From Sorangium aterium (GTDB taxonomy: Bacteria > Myxococcota_A > Polyangia > Polyangiales > Polyangiaceae), in NCBI RefSeq assembly GCF_028368935.1, contig NZ_JAQNDK010000004.1, forward strand, positions 682,001 through 746,000: a stretch of DNA of 64,000 nucleotides, read 5' to 3'. The position numbers and the translations under genes are program-made. Positions within the stretch are counted from its first letter, which is position 1. Each line of letters opens with the position of its first letter. This document shows positions 45,331 to 53,403 of the stretch, piece by piece. A model generated the notes under the pieces. That model searched no databases. It worked only from the letters and a program-made list of their open reading frames with translations, and had not been told where the DNA came from.

Positions 45331-46707
45331 TCAGCGCGCCGGCGCGGCGGCGGCGACCTGGTCGCCGGCCGCTCGGCGGGCCGCGAACCGGTTCTCCGGC
45401 CGGGGGAGCCCGTAGTGGTCCCGCAGCGTCGTGCCCTCGTACTCCGTACGGAACAGGCCGCGCCGCTGCAGGATGGGCACCACGTGCTCCGCGAACGCCT
45501 CCAGGCCGGAGGGGAGCAGCGGCGGCATCACGTTGAAGCCGTCCGCTGCCCCCTGCGTGAACCACTCCTCGATCGTCTCCGCCACCTGCTCCGGTGTACC
45601 GGTGAACGTGCGGTGTCCGCGGCCGCCCCCGAGGCGCGAGAGCAGCTGCCGCACGGTGAGGTTCTCCCGTCGCGCGAGGTCGGTGACGAGCGCGAAGCGG
45701 CTCTGCATCCCCCGCACCGCCGTCACGTCGACGACGGGAGGAAGCGGCCTGTCCAGGTCCGATTCCGTCAGCTCGACGCCGATCAGGCCGGACAGCTGCT
45801 TCAGGCCGTAGGCGGGCACCTGGAGCTCGGCCAGCTCGTTCTCGCGCCGGCGGGCCTCCTCCTCGGTGCCGCCCAGGACTGGCACGATCCCCGGGAGGAT
45901 CTTCACGAGCGCCGGCCTCCGTCCATACGCGGCGACCCTCCGCTTGAGGTCCGCGTAGAACGCCTGCCCCTCGGCCAGCGTCTGCTGCGCGGTGAACACC
46001 GCCTCGGCGTACTGGGCGGCGAACTCCCTGCCGTCCTCCGAGGAGCCGGCCTGGACGAGGAGCGGGTGACCCTGCGGCGTGCGCGGCACGTTGAGCGGAC
46101 CGCGCACGCGGAAGAACCGGCCCTCATGGTCGATGCGGTGGATCTTGTCGCCGTCCGCGAAGCGCCCTTTTTCCCTGTCGCCGATCAGGAAGTCGTCTTC
46201 CCAGCTGTCCCACAGCTGGAGGCACACGTCGACGAACTCGGCCGCGCGCTCGTACCGGTGCCGGTGCTCCGGCACCTCGTCCAGCCCGAAGTTCTGGGCC
46301 GCGTCGCTGCCCGCGGTGGTGACGATGTTCCACCCGGCGCGGCCCCCGCTGATGTGGTCTATCGTGGCGAAGCGGCGGGCCAGGTTGTAAGGCTCGTTGT
46401 AGGTGGTCGAGGCCGTCGCCACGAGCCCGATCCGCTCGGTCACCACGGCCAACGCCGGCAGCAGCGCCGTCGGGTCGAGCCGACCCACGGGCCGGTACCG
46501 GATGTCGCCCTGCAGCGCCGGGCCGTCGCCGAAGAAGATCGAGTCGAACTTCGCCCGCTCGGCGACGCGGGCGAGGTGCTGGTAGTGCGCCACGTCCCAC
46601 GTGCCGGTCAGGTTGCTCTCCGGGTACCGCCACGCCGACTCGTGGTGTCCTATCGTCATCAGGAACGCGTTGAGGTGCAGCTTGCCGGGTCGGTGGGGCA
46701 CGGTCAC
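45331..46707 (-). CDS. FMN-dependent monooxygenase of the NtaA/SnaA/DszA (luciferase-like) family
   Basis: GTG 46707 is taken as start because AAGGAG stands six bases before it; 458 aa. The bacterial-luciferase-like barrel is clear: AFLMTIGHHESAWRYPES, FDSIFFGDGPAL, ATASTTYNEPYNLARRFATIDH, SGGRAGWNIVTTAGSDAAQNFG and HPLLVQAGSSEDGREFAA. This subgroup uses FMNH2 from a separate reductase to oxidise chelators, sulfones or heterocycles; no reductase is adjacent. Upstream on the same strand is a TetR regulator, and beyond it a divergent FAD monooxygenase, so this is probably part of a regulated xenobiotic or secondary-metabolite oxidation locus. Confidence 0.92.
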   Translation of the reverse strand: MTVPHRPGKLHLNAFLMTIGHHESAWRYPESNLTGTWDVAHYQHLARVAERAKFDSIFFGDGPALQGDIRYRPVGRLDPTALLPALAVVTERIGLVATASTTYNEPYNLARRFATIDHISGGRAGWNIVTTAGSDAAQNFGLDEVPEHRHRYERAAEFVDVCLQLWDSWEDDFLIGDREKGRFADGDKIHRIDHEGRFFRVRGPLNVPRTPQGHPLLVQAGSSEDGREFAAQYAEAVFTAQQTLAEGQAFYADLKRRVAAYGRRPALVKILPGIVPVLGGTEEEARRRENELAELQVPAYGLKQLSGLIGVELTESDLDRPLPPVVDVTAVRGMQSRFALVTDLARRENLTVRQLLSRLGGGRGHRTFTGTPEQVAETIEEWFTQGAADGFNVMPPLLPSGLEAFAEHVVPILQRRGLFRTEYEGTTLRDHYGLPRPENRFAARRAAGDQVAAAAPAR

Positions 46708-46987
46708 GGGATACTCCTTCTCAAGCTCGGGGGCGCGCGGGCGGCTTGATGGAGGGGCGGCCGACGGCGCGATGCATGAAGCGGCGGACGGCGGGCGATA
46801 GGCAACTCCAATGCCGCCGCTCCGCTCGGCGTATGGCGGCGGCCGCGGGTCGGCGCGCCCGCTGGCAGGACGCGTGGAGCTTCGATGCGCACGGAACGCT
46901 GCTGGTGCGCTGCTGCGGCAGCAGCAACCGGTGGCGATCCGCTGCTCCCGGAGCACCCGACAGGCCGGCCATCCCCGCCGGCGGCGG

Positions 46988-47692
46988 TCAGCCGCTCCGG
47001 CGGGGCGCCCGCTTCTTGGCTCCGGCGCGCGGCGAGCTCCTGGACTCGCTCGGTCGCGGCGCCGCTTCGAGCTCCGCTTCAAGTCCCTTGAGGATGAGCT
47101 CCAGCCCGTACCGGAACCGCGCGTCCGTGTCGGCGCTCAGGAGGTGCGGGAGCGCCGCCGCGAGGTGCGGGTAAGCTCCTCGCTCCACCGCCTCGCGGAA
47201 GAGCGCTGGATCGGCCTTGCCGCGGTCCGCTCCCGGGCGGACCACCAGGGCCTGCTCCTCGAGGGCGAAGCCGATCACGTAGTACACGATCGACCAGCAC
47301 CCCCACGCCGCGGCGCGCGGGGAGAGACCGGCGTCGCTCAGCGCGCCGATCAGCACCTCCGAGACCCGCAGCGTGTTGTCCTGCGCGACGTAGGTCCCCG
47401 CGAACACCCGCGCCCCGTCGCGGTGCGCGAGGAGCGCCCGGCGGAGCCGCTCGCCCATGTCCGCCGCGCGCTCCATCCCCGAGAGCGCTACCGGCACGCT
47501 CTCCGCGCAGCCCGCCAGCATGGCCTCCGCCATCGCGTCGAGCAGCTCCTCCTTGTTCTTGATGTGCCAGTAGAGCGTCGCCGCCTGGACCTCCAGCTCC
47601 TGCCCGAGCCGGCGCATCGTCAGCGCATCGAGCCCGACGTCGTTCAGGAGACGCAGCGCCGTCGCGACGACCTGCTCACGTCGTAGCCGCAT
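46988..47692 (-). CDS. TetR family repressor
   Basis: ATG 47692 gives 234 aa. The N-terminal helix-turn-helix is typical (VVATALRLLNDVGLDALTMRRL, then LEVQAATLYWHIKNKEELLDAMA). The C-terminal domain resembles the TetR/ActII class that senses drugs. It diverges from an FAD monooxygenase gene. A perfect palindrome in the 105-base gap is the likely operator for both. The luciferase-like monooxygenase gene lies 280 bases downstream on the same strand; that gap holds nothing recognisable. Confidence 0.92.
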   Translation of the reverse strand: MRLRREQVVATALRLLNDVGLDALTMRRLGQELEVQAATLYWHIKNKEELLDAMAEAMLAGCAESVPVALSGMERAADMGERLRRALLAHRDGARVFAGTYVAQDNTLRVSEVLIGALSDAGLSPRAAAWGCWSIVYYVIGFALEEQALVVRPGADRGKADPALFREAVERGAYPHLAAALPHLLSADTDARFRYGLELILKGLEAELEAAPRPSESRSSPRAGAKKRAPRRSG

Positions 47693-47759
47693 CGCCGGTC
47701 CTTCCCTCGTTCGTACCCGGAAGTCGAAGCACGGCCTTGACTCTAACATCGTTCAATTT

Positions 47760-47778
47760 ACTCTAACGTTGTTAGAGT
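47760..47778 (+). promoter_or_regulatory. Palindromic operator between the TetR gene and the FAD monooxygenase
   Basis: ACTCTAAC-GTT-GTTAGAGT (47760-47778) is a perfect inverted repeat with a three-base centre. A second partial site, GACTCTAACATCGTT, starts 22 bases to its left (47739). The region is much less GC-rich than its surroundings. It resembles TetR operators in size and symmetry and lies 20 bases before the monooxygenase start. Confidence 0.75.
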
Positions 47779-47797
47779 CGGGGGCGTGGAGGTTTCA

Positions 47798-49303
47798 ATG
47801 TCGGTGCAAAATGATGTCGTGGTGGTTGGCGGTGGTCCGGTAGGGATGTTGCTGGCTTCGGAGCTCGCGCTCGCGAAGGTCCGGGTCCGCGTGCTGGAGC
47901 AGCGGCGGACGCGCACCGAGCAATCGCGCGCGCTCACGGTGCACCCGAGGAGCCTGGAGATCCTCGATCAGCGCGGGATCGTGGACCGCTTCCAGCGCCG
48001 GGGTGTGCCGATGCCGGCAGGGCACTTCGCGTGGCTCGACACCTCGCTCGACTTCTCGCGCCTCGACACGCGGCACCCGTACACGCTGTGGCTGGCCCAG
48101 GCCCAGACGGAGGCGCTCCTGGAGGAGCGGGCCCGGGAGCTGGGCGCCGAGATCCAGCGCGGTTATTCGGTCGTCGAGGTCACGGAGAGCGAAGGCGAGG
48201 TCGCCTTGCGGGTCGAAGGCCCCGAGGGGCAGGTCGAGGAGCGCGCGCGTTACGTGGTGGGGTGCGACGGAGCGAGGAGCGCCGTGCGGCGCTCGAGCGG
48301 CATCGGGTTTCCGGGCACGGAGACGACAGTGACGGCCATCCTGGGCGATGTGGAGCTCGACGAGCCTCCGGCCAGGCCGTTCAGGCACACGTGCTCGCGC
48401 GGCTCCGTGCTGGCGGCCCCGCTTCCACCCGGCGATCACGAGGGCGTCTATCGCTTCGTCGTGTTCGACCCGGAGCGGGCTCATGTGCCCACGTCCGAGC
48501 CGGTCACGCTCGGGGAGCTCGAGAGCGGCGTCGCGAGGATCGTCGGGAGGGGCTTCGGGATGCGCGATCCGCGGTGGCTGTCGCGCTTCGGCAATGCGAC
48601 GCGGGTCGCCGAGCGGTACCGGCGTGGGCGGGTCCTGCTCGCGGGCGACGCGGCGCACATCCACTTTCCCGCCGGCGGCCAGGGGCTCAACGTCGGACTG
48701 CAAGACGCGATGAACCTCGGATGGAAGCTCGCTGCCGAGGTGAACGGCTGGGCGCCGCCCCGCCTCCTGGACAGCTATCATGACGAGCGCCACCCCGTGG
48801 GCCTGGCCGTGGGGCGCAACACGGAGGTTCAAACGAAGCTCGGCGACGTCTCGGAGGCGGGGCTGGCGCTCCGAAAGATGATGAGCGACTTGCTCGCCAT
48901 GGAGCCCGTCAATCGGCGGATCTCCGAGCTCGTGAGCGCGCTGGATGTCGCGTATCCGCCCGGCGACACGGCGGCGGCCCACCCCTGGGTCGGCAGGCGG
49001 GCGCCCGATCGCGCGCTCGTGACGGACCGCGGCGCCGCGCGGCTGTACGAGCTGCTCCCCACGGGCCGGTTCGTCCTGCTCGACCTCACCGGTGCGGTCG
49101 ATCTCCGGGAGGCAGGCGCGGCGTGGAGCGATCGCGTCGACGTCGTCCGCGCGACGGCCGCGCCGGAGAGCGATCTCGCCGCCCTCGATGCGCTCCTGGT
49201 GAGGCCGGACGGGCACGTCGCGTGGGCGAGCGACGCCGCCCGACGGGCGACGTGCCTCGCCGATCTGAGGGGCGCGCTCGAGTCCTGGTGCGGGCCCGCG
49301 TGA
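47798..49303 (+). CDS. FAD-dependent aromatic (class A) monooxygenase
   Basis: ATG 47798 has GGAGG six bases before it, so it is preferred to GTG 47786; 501 aa. The three class A flavoprotein motifs are present: VVGGGPVGMLLASELA (FAD), VVGCDGARSAVRRSSGI (DG motif) and LLAGDAAHIHFPAGGQGLN (GD motif). The C-terminal 130 residues form the thioredoxin-like cap found in the phenol hydroxylase/rifampicin monooxygenase branch. It hydroxylates an aromatic compound with NAD(P)H and oxygen. Divergence from a TetR gene across a palindrome suggests induction by its substrate, as in antibiotic-modifying or detoxifying enzymes. Confidence 0.92.
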   Translation: MSVQNDVVVVGGGPVGMLLASELALAKVRVRVLEQRRTRTEQSRALTVHPRSLEILDQRGIVDRFQRRGVPMPAGHFAWLDTSLDFSRLDTRHPYTLWLAQAQTEALLEERARELGAEIQRGYSVVEVTESEGEVALRVEGPEGQVEERARYVVGCDGARSAVRRSSGIGFPGTETTVTAILGDVELDEPPARPFRHTCSRGSVLAAPLPPGDHEGVYRFVVFDPERAHVPTSEPVTLGELESGVARIVGRGFGMRDPRWLSRFGNATRVAERYRRGRVLLAGDAAHIHFPAGGQGLNVGLQDAMNLGWKLAAEVNGWAPPRLLDSYHDERHPVGLAVGRNTEVQTKLGDVSEAGLALRKMMSDLLAMEPVNRRISELVSALDVAYPPGDTAAAHPWVGRRAPDRALVTDRGAARLYELLPTGRFVLLDLTGAVDLREAGAAWSDRVDVVRATAAPESDLAALDALLVRPDGHVAWASDAARRATCLADLRGALESWCGPA

Positions 49304-49578
49304 GGCCGCGAGGGCGCGCTCACACCTTCGGAAGAGGTGGAGAAGGTGGCGCACCGACGCCCGTTCGCGCGTTCAGCCCGCACGCTCCTGGATTCGGTCT
49401 GGCGCGCCCCGACGCGAAGCGCTAGCGTCTGGCCAGGGTGCGCAGGGGCGCCCTCCCCGCCGGAAAGAAGCCTTTCACCCTGCGACGCGACGACCGCGAG
49501 TCACCTCGCACCGTCATGACCACGTCGACATCCTCGGGCCGAGGGAGCGGGTAGCGGCCGATTCGAGAGGAGACGTCC

Positions 49579-50121
49579 ATGATGGATCCCGTTCGCGAGC
49601 TGAAGACCCGCGCTGAGCTGCTGCACAAGCAGCTCGCGTCGAACGACGTCAAGGCGCTTTTGCGCCTGCGCGCGCTGCCCGAGCTCGGGCGCGCCGACGA
49701 GGCCGCGCTCGCCGCGGCCGTCGCCGGCATCCGCCGGAAGCACTGCCTCGCGGTGGTCGCGCGCGAGTGCGGCTTCTCGAGCTGGGAGCGCGCGCGCCTC
49801 GCCCTCGCGGGAGAGCCCGGAGCGCCCGAGCTCGGGACGCTGCTCTACGGCCGGGATGGCGGCGTGCTGCACCACTGGTTCGCGACCTACGAGGAGGCGC
49901 GCGCCCACGTCGAGGCGCTGCCGGAGGCGTCGCCCGGCTATCTCCTCGCGTACAAACACCACTTCTTCGTCGCCGATCGCGCGTTCGTCGCGTCGCTCGG
50001 GCTCGATCCCGACGACCCGGACTGGCAGGCGATCGGGTGGGACTGGGCACGGCCTGCCGATGTCGCCGCGCGGAGCCGCCTCTACGCAAAGCGGCTCGCC
50101 TCGATGCGGGGGTGGGCATGA
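49579..50121 (+). CDS. Hypothetical protein coupled to a phosphotransferase
   Basis: A 180 aa protein that I cannot assign. A helical N-terminal part holds RRKHCLAVVARECGFSSWERARLAL, the H-x-x-A-R-E-x-G-F-x-S-W motif that also occurs at the ends of many ankyrin-like and small uncharacterised bacterial proteins. A C-terminal part is rich in aromatic residues (LLYGRDGGVLHHWFATYEEA, LAYKHHFFVADRAF, WQAIGWDWARP). Start 49579 has a purine-rich ribosome site; ATG 49582 is equally possible. Its TGA overlaps the ATG of the next gene (ATGA), so the two are coupled. Confidence 0.75.
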   Translation: MMDPVRELKTRAELLHKQLASNDVKALLRLRALPELGRADEAALAAAVAGIRRKHCLAVVARECGFSSWERARLALAGEPGAPELGTLLYGRDGGVLHHWFATYEEARAHVEALPEASPGYLLAYKHHFFVADRAFVASLGLDPDDPDWQAIGWDWARPADVAARSRLYAKRLASMRGWA

Positions 50122-51077
50122 GCGCCCCGGAGCTGCACCCGGACGTCACCGCCGCGCTCGAGGCCGCGTTCCCGGGGCGCCCGGTCCAGGACGTGACCTC
50201 GCTCTCCGGCGGGTTCTCCGGCGCCGCGCTGATCGCGTTCGTCGTCGACGGCGCGCCCTACGTCGCGAAGCGCTTCGCGCTCGATCCGAGCGATCCGGAG
50301 CGCGCCGCGCGCGAGAGCGCGTGCATGCGCGTCGCGTCCGAGCGCGGCGTCGCGCCGCGCCTGCACCACGCGGACGCGCGGACGGGCGTGACGATCATGG
50401 ACCGCATCGCGGGGACGCCGCTCCGCCCGACGAGCGATCCGATGCAGATCGAGCGGGTCGCGGCGGCGTTGCGGCGGCTCCACGACGGTCCGCCGTTCCC
50501 GCGCGGCCCGTCGCGCATGGACTTCCTGCGCTTTCTCGACGCGCAGTGCGCCGCGCTCGCAGGCGTGGGCCTGCCAGCCGAGCTCGTGCGCACCATCGCC
50601 GAGCTGGAGCGTGTGAGCGCGCCCCACGCGCACGCGGCCGCGTGTCATCGCGACCTCAACCCGAACAACGTGCTCGTGGCGGCCGAGCGCGTGTACTTCG
50701 TCGACTGGACCCACGCGGGCGCGGGAGATCCGTTCATCGATCTCGCGCAGCTCGGGGTCTTTGCGTACCCGCGGCCTGAGCAGCGGGAGGCGCTGCTCGA
50801 GGCGTACCTCGGGAGGCCCGCGAACGACGGCGAGCGCGAGCGAGCGCGCCTGGCGCGCGCCATCGCCCTCGCCTTCTACGCTGCGAGCTTCTTCTTCGGG
50901 GCTGCGCGCCTCGGCGGGCCGCCTCCCGAAGACGACGTGTCCCGCCCGCTCGCCGAGGTCCTCGCCGCGTTCGGCGCCGCGCCGGAGCGAACGCACCCCG
51001 GCGTCGTCGCCGCCGCCTTCCTGCGCGAGGTGCGGCGGGAAGCCCGGGCGCTCGACGTCCTGCGCGGCTTGCCATGA
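50118..51077 (+). CDS. Aminoglycoside phosphotransferase (APH)/choline kinase family protein
   Basis: The start overlaps the preceding stop by four bases (ATGA); 319 aa. The APH fold is shown by the N-lobe VTSLSGGFSGAALIAFVVDGAPYVAKRF (ATP lysine in AKRF), the Brenner motif ACHRDLNPNNVLV (catalytic Asp and metal Asn) and YFVDWTHAGAGDPFIDLAQ (metal Asp). Substrates of this broad family range from choline and sugars to antibiotics and cannot be read from sequence. Strong coupling to the hypothetical gene upstream suggests a joint role. A hairpin with a T-rich tail ends the unit at about 51250. Confidence 0.87.
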   Translation: MSAPELHPDVTAALEAAFPGRPVQDVTSLSGGFSGAALIAFVVDGAPYVAKRFALDPSDPERAARESACMRVASERGVAPRLHHADARTGVTIMDRIAGTPLRPTSDPMQIERVAAALRRLHDGPPFPRGPSRMDFLRFLDAQCAALAGVGLPAELVRTIAELERVSAPHAHAAACHRDLNPNNVLVAAERVYFVDWTHAGAGDPFIDLAQLGVFAYPRPEQREALLEAYLGRPANDGERERARLARAIALAFYAASFFFGAARLGGPPPEDDVSRPLAEVLAAFGAAPERTHPGVVAAAFLREVRREARALDVLRGLP

Positions 51078-51443
51078 CGCCACGCTGGAGGCCTGGGGCG
51101 CGAGCCCGCGGCAAGGATCGCGACCCACCTCGATGATCTCCAGCGAGCTCAGCGGGCGGCGTGACGTTGCCAGTCGGGACGCGACCGGGCGGCTGTGCAG
51201 AACGACAGCAGCACATTCAGGGAGACTCGGGGTCCCCCTGTGGGGACTCCTTGTCTTTCTCGGTGAAGTCCTCTCGAGCGGCCTGAGCCCGAGGTGCGCG
51301 GCAAGCGCGCGCTGGCGCTGAAGGAACCATGACATTTCTACGTTCGCGCCAACCAGGGCTGGCAGTGAGGCAAGGTCCGTTGGGCGGAGGTGCGCGGGAT
51401 TGCGATGATTGCGCCCGGTGGTTCGCGCAGATAGCGTGGGTGC
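51078..51443. other. Intergenic region with a terminator, no gene seen
   Basis: This is 366 bases between the phosphotransferase and the duplicated-domain gene. Apart from the terminator at 51229-51261, nothing coding is supported. The promoter for the next gene is probably in 51300-51440 but has no clear boxes. Confidence 0.45.
51229..51261 (+). terminator. Rho-independent-like terminator after the phosphotransferase gene
   Basis: GGGGTCCCC (51229-51237) pairs with GGGGACTCC (51242-51250), nine pairs including one G-U, around a CTGT loop. It is followed by TTGTCTTTCTC. It is the only hairpin with a T-rich tail seen in the window and lies about 150 bases after the stop codon. Confidence 0.7.
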
Positions 51444-52472
51444 ATGGGGAGCTGGGAGAAGGTCCAGGCCGCGGCCGCGACGCTCGGCCTCGCCGCACGG
51501 GACCGCGAGGCGAGGGGCCTCGTGGCGGGGCGCCTCGTCTCCGTGGAGATCAGCTGGACCCAACGGCAAGCGCACGTCCTCGTCCACGGCTGGCTCCAGC
51601 CGCCCCTCGATCTCGGCCTCGAGATGCACCGTCGGGACGTGGCGCTGGGGTTCGTGAACGCGGTCGCGACCGGCAGCGACGATCTCGACAGCGAGTTCTC
51701 GATCGCGGCTGACGATCCCTCCCGGACAGGGGATCTCTTCACCGTGGCGCTCCGAGAGCACCTCGTCGCGCTGCACCGCGCGTCCTACGACGTCCGGATC
51801 CACGATGGCGGCTGTACGCTCTCCGAGCCGTACAGCTTCGGCATGGACGAGGCGTGGATCGTGCGCGCCGCCCACAGCGCCGCGCAGATCGTCGAGCTCC
51901 TCGACGGCGCGCGCGCTGGCCTCCGCGCCGCCGCGTCGCTCGCCGGACACGCCGAGGCGCTCCGCGCGCTCGCCGCGGCGCGCGGCCTCGCCTTCGCGAG
52001 CGCGCCGCTCTCAGTCACGGGCCGCATCGAGGGGGGCCCGATCGAGATCGGCTCGGAGCGCGCGGCGCGCGATCGCCACCGGGTCATCGCGCGGGCGAGC
52101 TTCGAGACCGAGCTCGGCCTTGGCCTCGCCGTCCGGCGTGAACGGCTCCTCGACGGCCTCGTCACGATGCTGGGCGGGCAGGACATCGTCGTTGACGACG
52201 AGGCGTTCGATCGTCGCTTCCTCGTGCGCGTGGATCCGCGGCAGACCGACCGAGCCCCCGAGCTGCTCGACCCTGGCGCCCGTAGGGCCCTCCTCGCCCT
52301 CGACGATCGCGCTGGCCCCGTCGCCATCGACGATCGCGGCGTGACCGTGGGACCGATCGCCTCCTCGATCGCGCCGGAGACGATGGTGTGGGCCATCGAC
52401 ACGCTCGACGAGGTGCGCGCAAGGGTCCAGCGCAACCTCCTGCGCGGCACCGGGGGCGGGCCCTACCGCTAG
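51444..52472 (+). CDS. Hypothetical protein with an internal duplication
   Basis: A 342 aa cytoplasmic protein of unknown family. Its halves resemble each other. LDLGLEMHRRDVALGF... SEFSIAADDPSRTGDLFT... REHLVALHRASYDVRIHD in residues about 50-125 parallels LGLGLAVRRERLLDGL... RRFLVRVDPRQTDRAPELL... RRALLALDDRAGPVAIDD in residues about 215-310. Each unit has a beta-strand pair, an acidic loop with D-D/E-x-F, and a helix ending in L-x-A-L. The units are too diverged for nucleotide identity, so the duplication is old. It has no signal peptide, membrane segment or catalytic motif that I can name. Confidence 0.7.
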   Translation: MGSWEKVQAAAATLGLAARDREARGLVAGRLVSVEISWTQRQAHVLVHGWLQPPLDLGLEMHRRDVALGFVNAVATGSDDLDSEFSIAADDPSRTGDLFTVALREHLVALHRASYDVRIHDGGCTLSEPYSFGMDEAWIVRAAHSAAQIVELLDGARAGLRAAASLAGHAEALRALAAARGLAFASAPLSVTGRIEGGPIEIGSERAARDRHRVIARASFETELGLGLAVRRERLLDGLVTMLGGQDIVVDDEAFDRRFLVRVDPRQTDRAPELLDPGARRALLALDDRAGPVAIDDRGVTVGPIASSIAPETMVWAIDTLDEVRARVQRNLLRGTGGGPYR

Positions 52473-52708
52473 CGATGGTCAGGCGCGGGGCGCACGCCGT
52501 GATCCGGTGCGCCCAAAGCCAGCACGGCAGGCGCGGCGGTCGCCGTCCTCGACGACGCGCAGGGCGCATTGCGAGTACGCATCTCGATTTCTCTCTCCGG
52601 ATCATCGCCCGCGCCAGGGCCTGTTTGCCGCGATTTGCTGTGCCTGCCTCGGGACCGACGGCCTCCGCGTGAACTGCAGAGTCCGCCATTTGCGTGGAGG
52701 AGCCGTGC

Positions 52709-52738
52709 TTGACGCCGTGAGCGGCAGGTCTGCATAAT
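52709..52738 (+). promoter_or_regulatory. Sigma-70-type promoter of the DUF1428 gene
   Basis: TTGACG (52709-52714) and CATAAT (52733-52738, preceded by TG) are separated by 18 bases. The expected transcription start, six to eight bases after the -10 box, falls at 52744-52746, on or next to the A of the start codon 52746. The mRNA may thus be leaderless. Confidence 0.65.
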
Positions 52739-52745
52739 CGCGCCC

Positions 52746-53111
52746 ATGAGCTACATCGACGGCTTTGTCACTCCTGTGCCCACGGACAAAAAGGCAGCTT
52801 ATCGCGAGGCCTGCGTGAAGGCCGCGGAGGTCTTCAAGGAGTATGGTGCGACGCGCGTCGTCGAGTGCTGGGGCGACGACGTGCCCGACGGCAAGATCAC
52901 CGACTTCAAGGGCGCGGTGAAGGCCGAGGCAGGCGAGACCATCGTGTTCTCCTGGATCGTGTGGCCATCGAAGGAGGTGCGCGACCAGGCGGGCGCGAAG
53001 ATGAAGGACGACCCGCGCATGCAGATGACGGAGAATCCACCTTTCGACCCCAAGCGCATGATCTGGGGCGGGTTCGCTGTCCTCTTCGACTCGAGCGGAG
53101 AGGAGCGTTAG
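52746..53111 (+). CDS. DUF1428 family protein
   Basis: A 121 aa protein with the family start (MSYIDGFVTPVPTDKKAAY) and core (ECWGDDVPDGKITDFKGAV, FSWIVWPSKEVRDQA, FDPKRMIWGGFAVL). It belongs to the dimeric alpha/beta-barrel fold. DUF1428 proteins are widespread but have no established function; an old link to 4.5S RNA in names is not reliable. No Shine-Dalgarno sequence precedes the start, in agreement with a leaderless transcript. A broken VOC-type gene follows directly. Confidence 0.92.
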   Translation: MSYIDGFVTPVPTDKKAAYREACVKAAEVFKEYGATRVVECWGDDVPDGKITDFKGAVKAEAGETIVFSWIVWPSKEVRDQAGAKMKDDPRMQMTENPPFDPKRMIWGGFAVLFDSSGEER

Positions 53112-53240
53112 GCGAGCACAAGGGCCAACGAGATCACGCCGCACCTCTGGTATGCGGAGGCGGCCCGGTTCCCCGAGGCGATGCTCAACATGGGGGACCT
53201 GGACAGCACCGGCTTCAAGGCCGCGCACGAAGCGCGCTGA
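53112..53240 (+). pseudogene. Collapsed VOC/PhnB-like gene
   Basis: Right after the DUF1428 stop, one frame reads ANEITPHLWYAEAA, the usual start of PhnB-like vicinal-oxygen-chelate proteins, and then jumps to AMLNMGDLDSTGFKAAHEAR and TGA, the usual end (AMLxMxKLDIAALxxA). About 100 central codons are missing, and the expected ATG before ANE is AGG (53121-53123). It appears to be an internal-deletion remnant. The assignment is from remembered family consensus. Confidence 0.55.
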
Positions 53241-53403
53241 ACGCTGGCGCAGGGCGCCCCGCTTGATCCCCCGCACGAGCACGAGCGGCCGGCCTCGACG
53301 GCTGCAACCTTGTCTCACCCCTCGGTAGCGCACGCGTGTGCCGGTCGAGCGCCACGTACCGCGCTTCTTTGATATACAGACCAGGACGGAACCGAGGGTA
53401 CGG

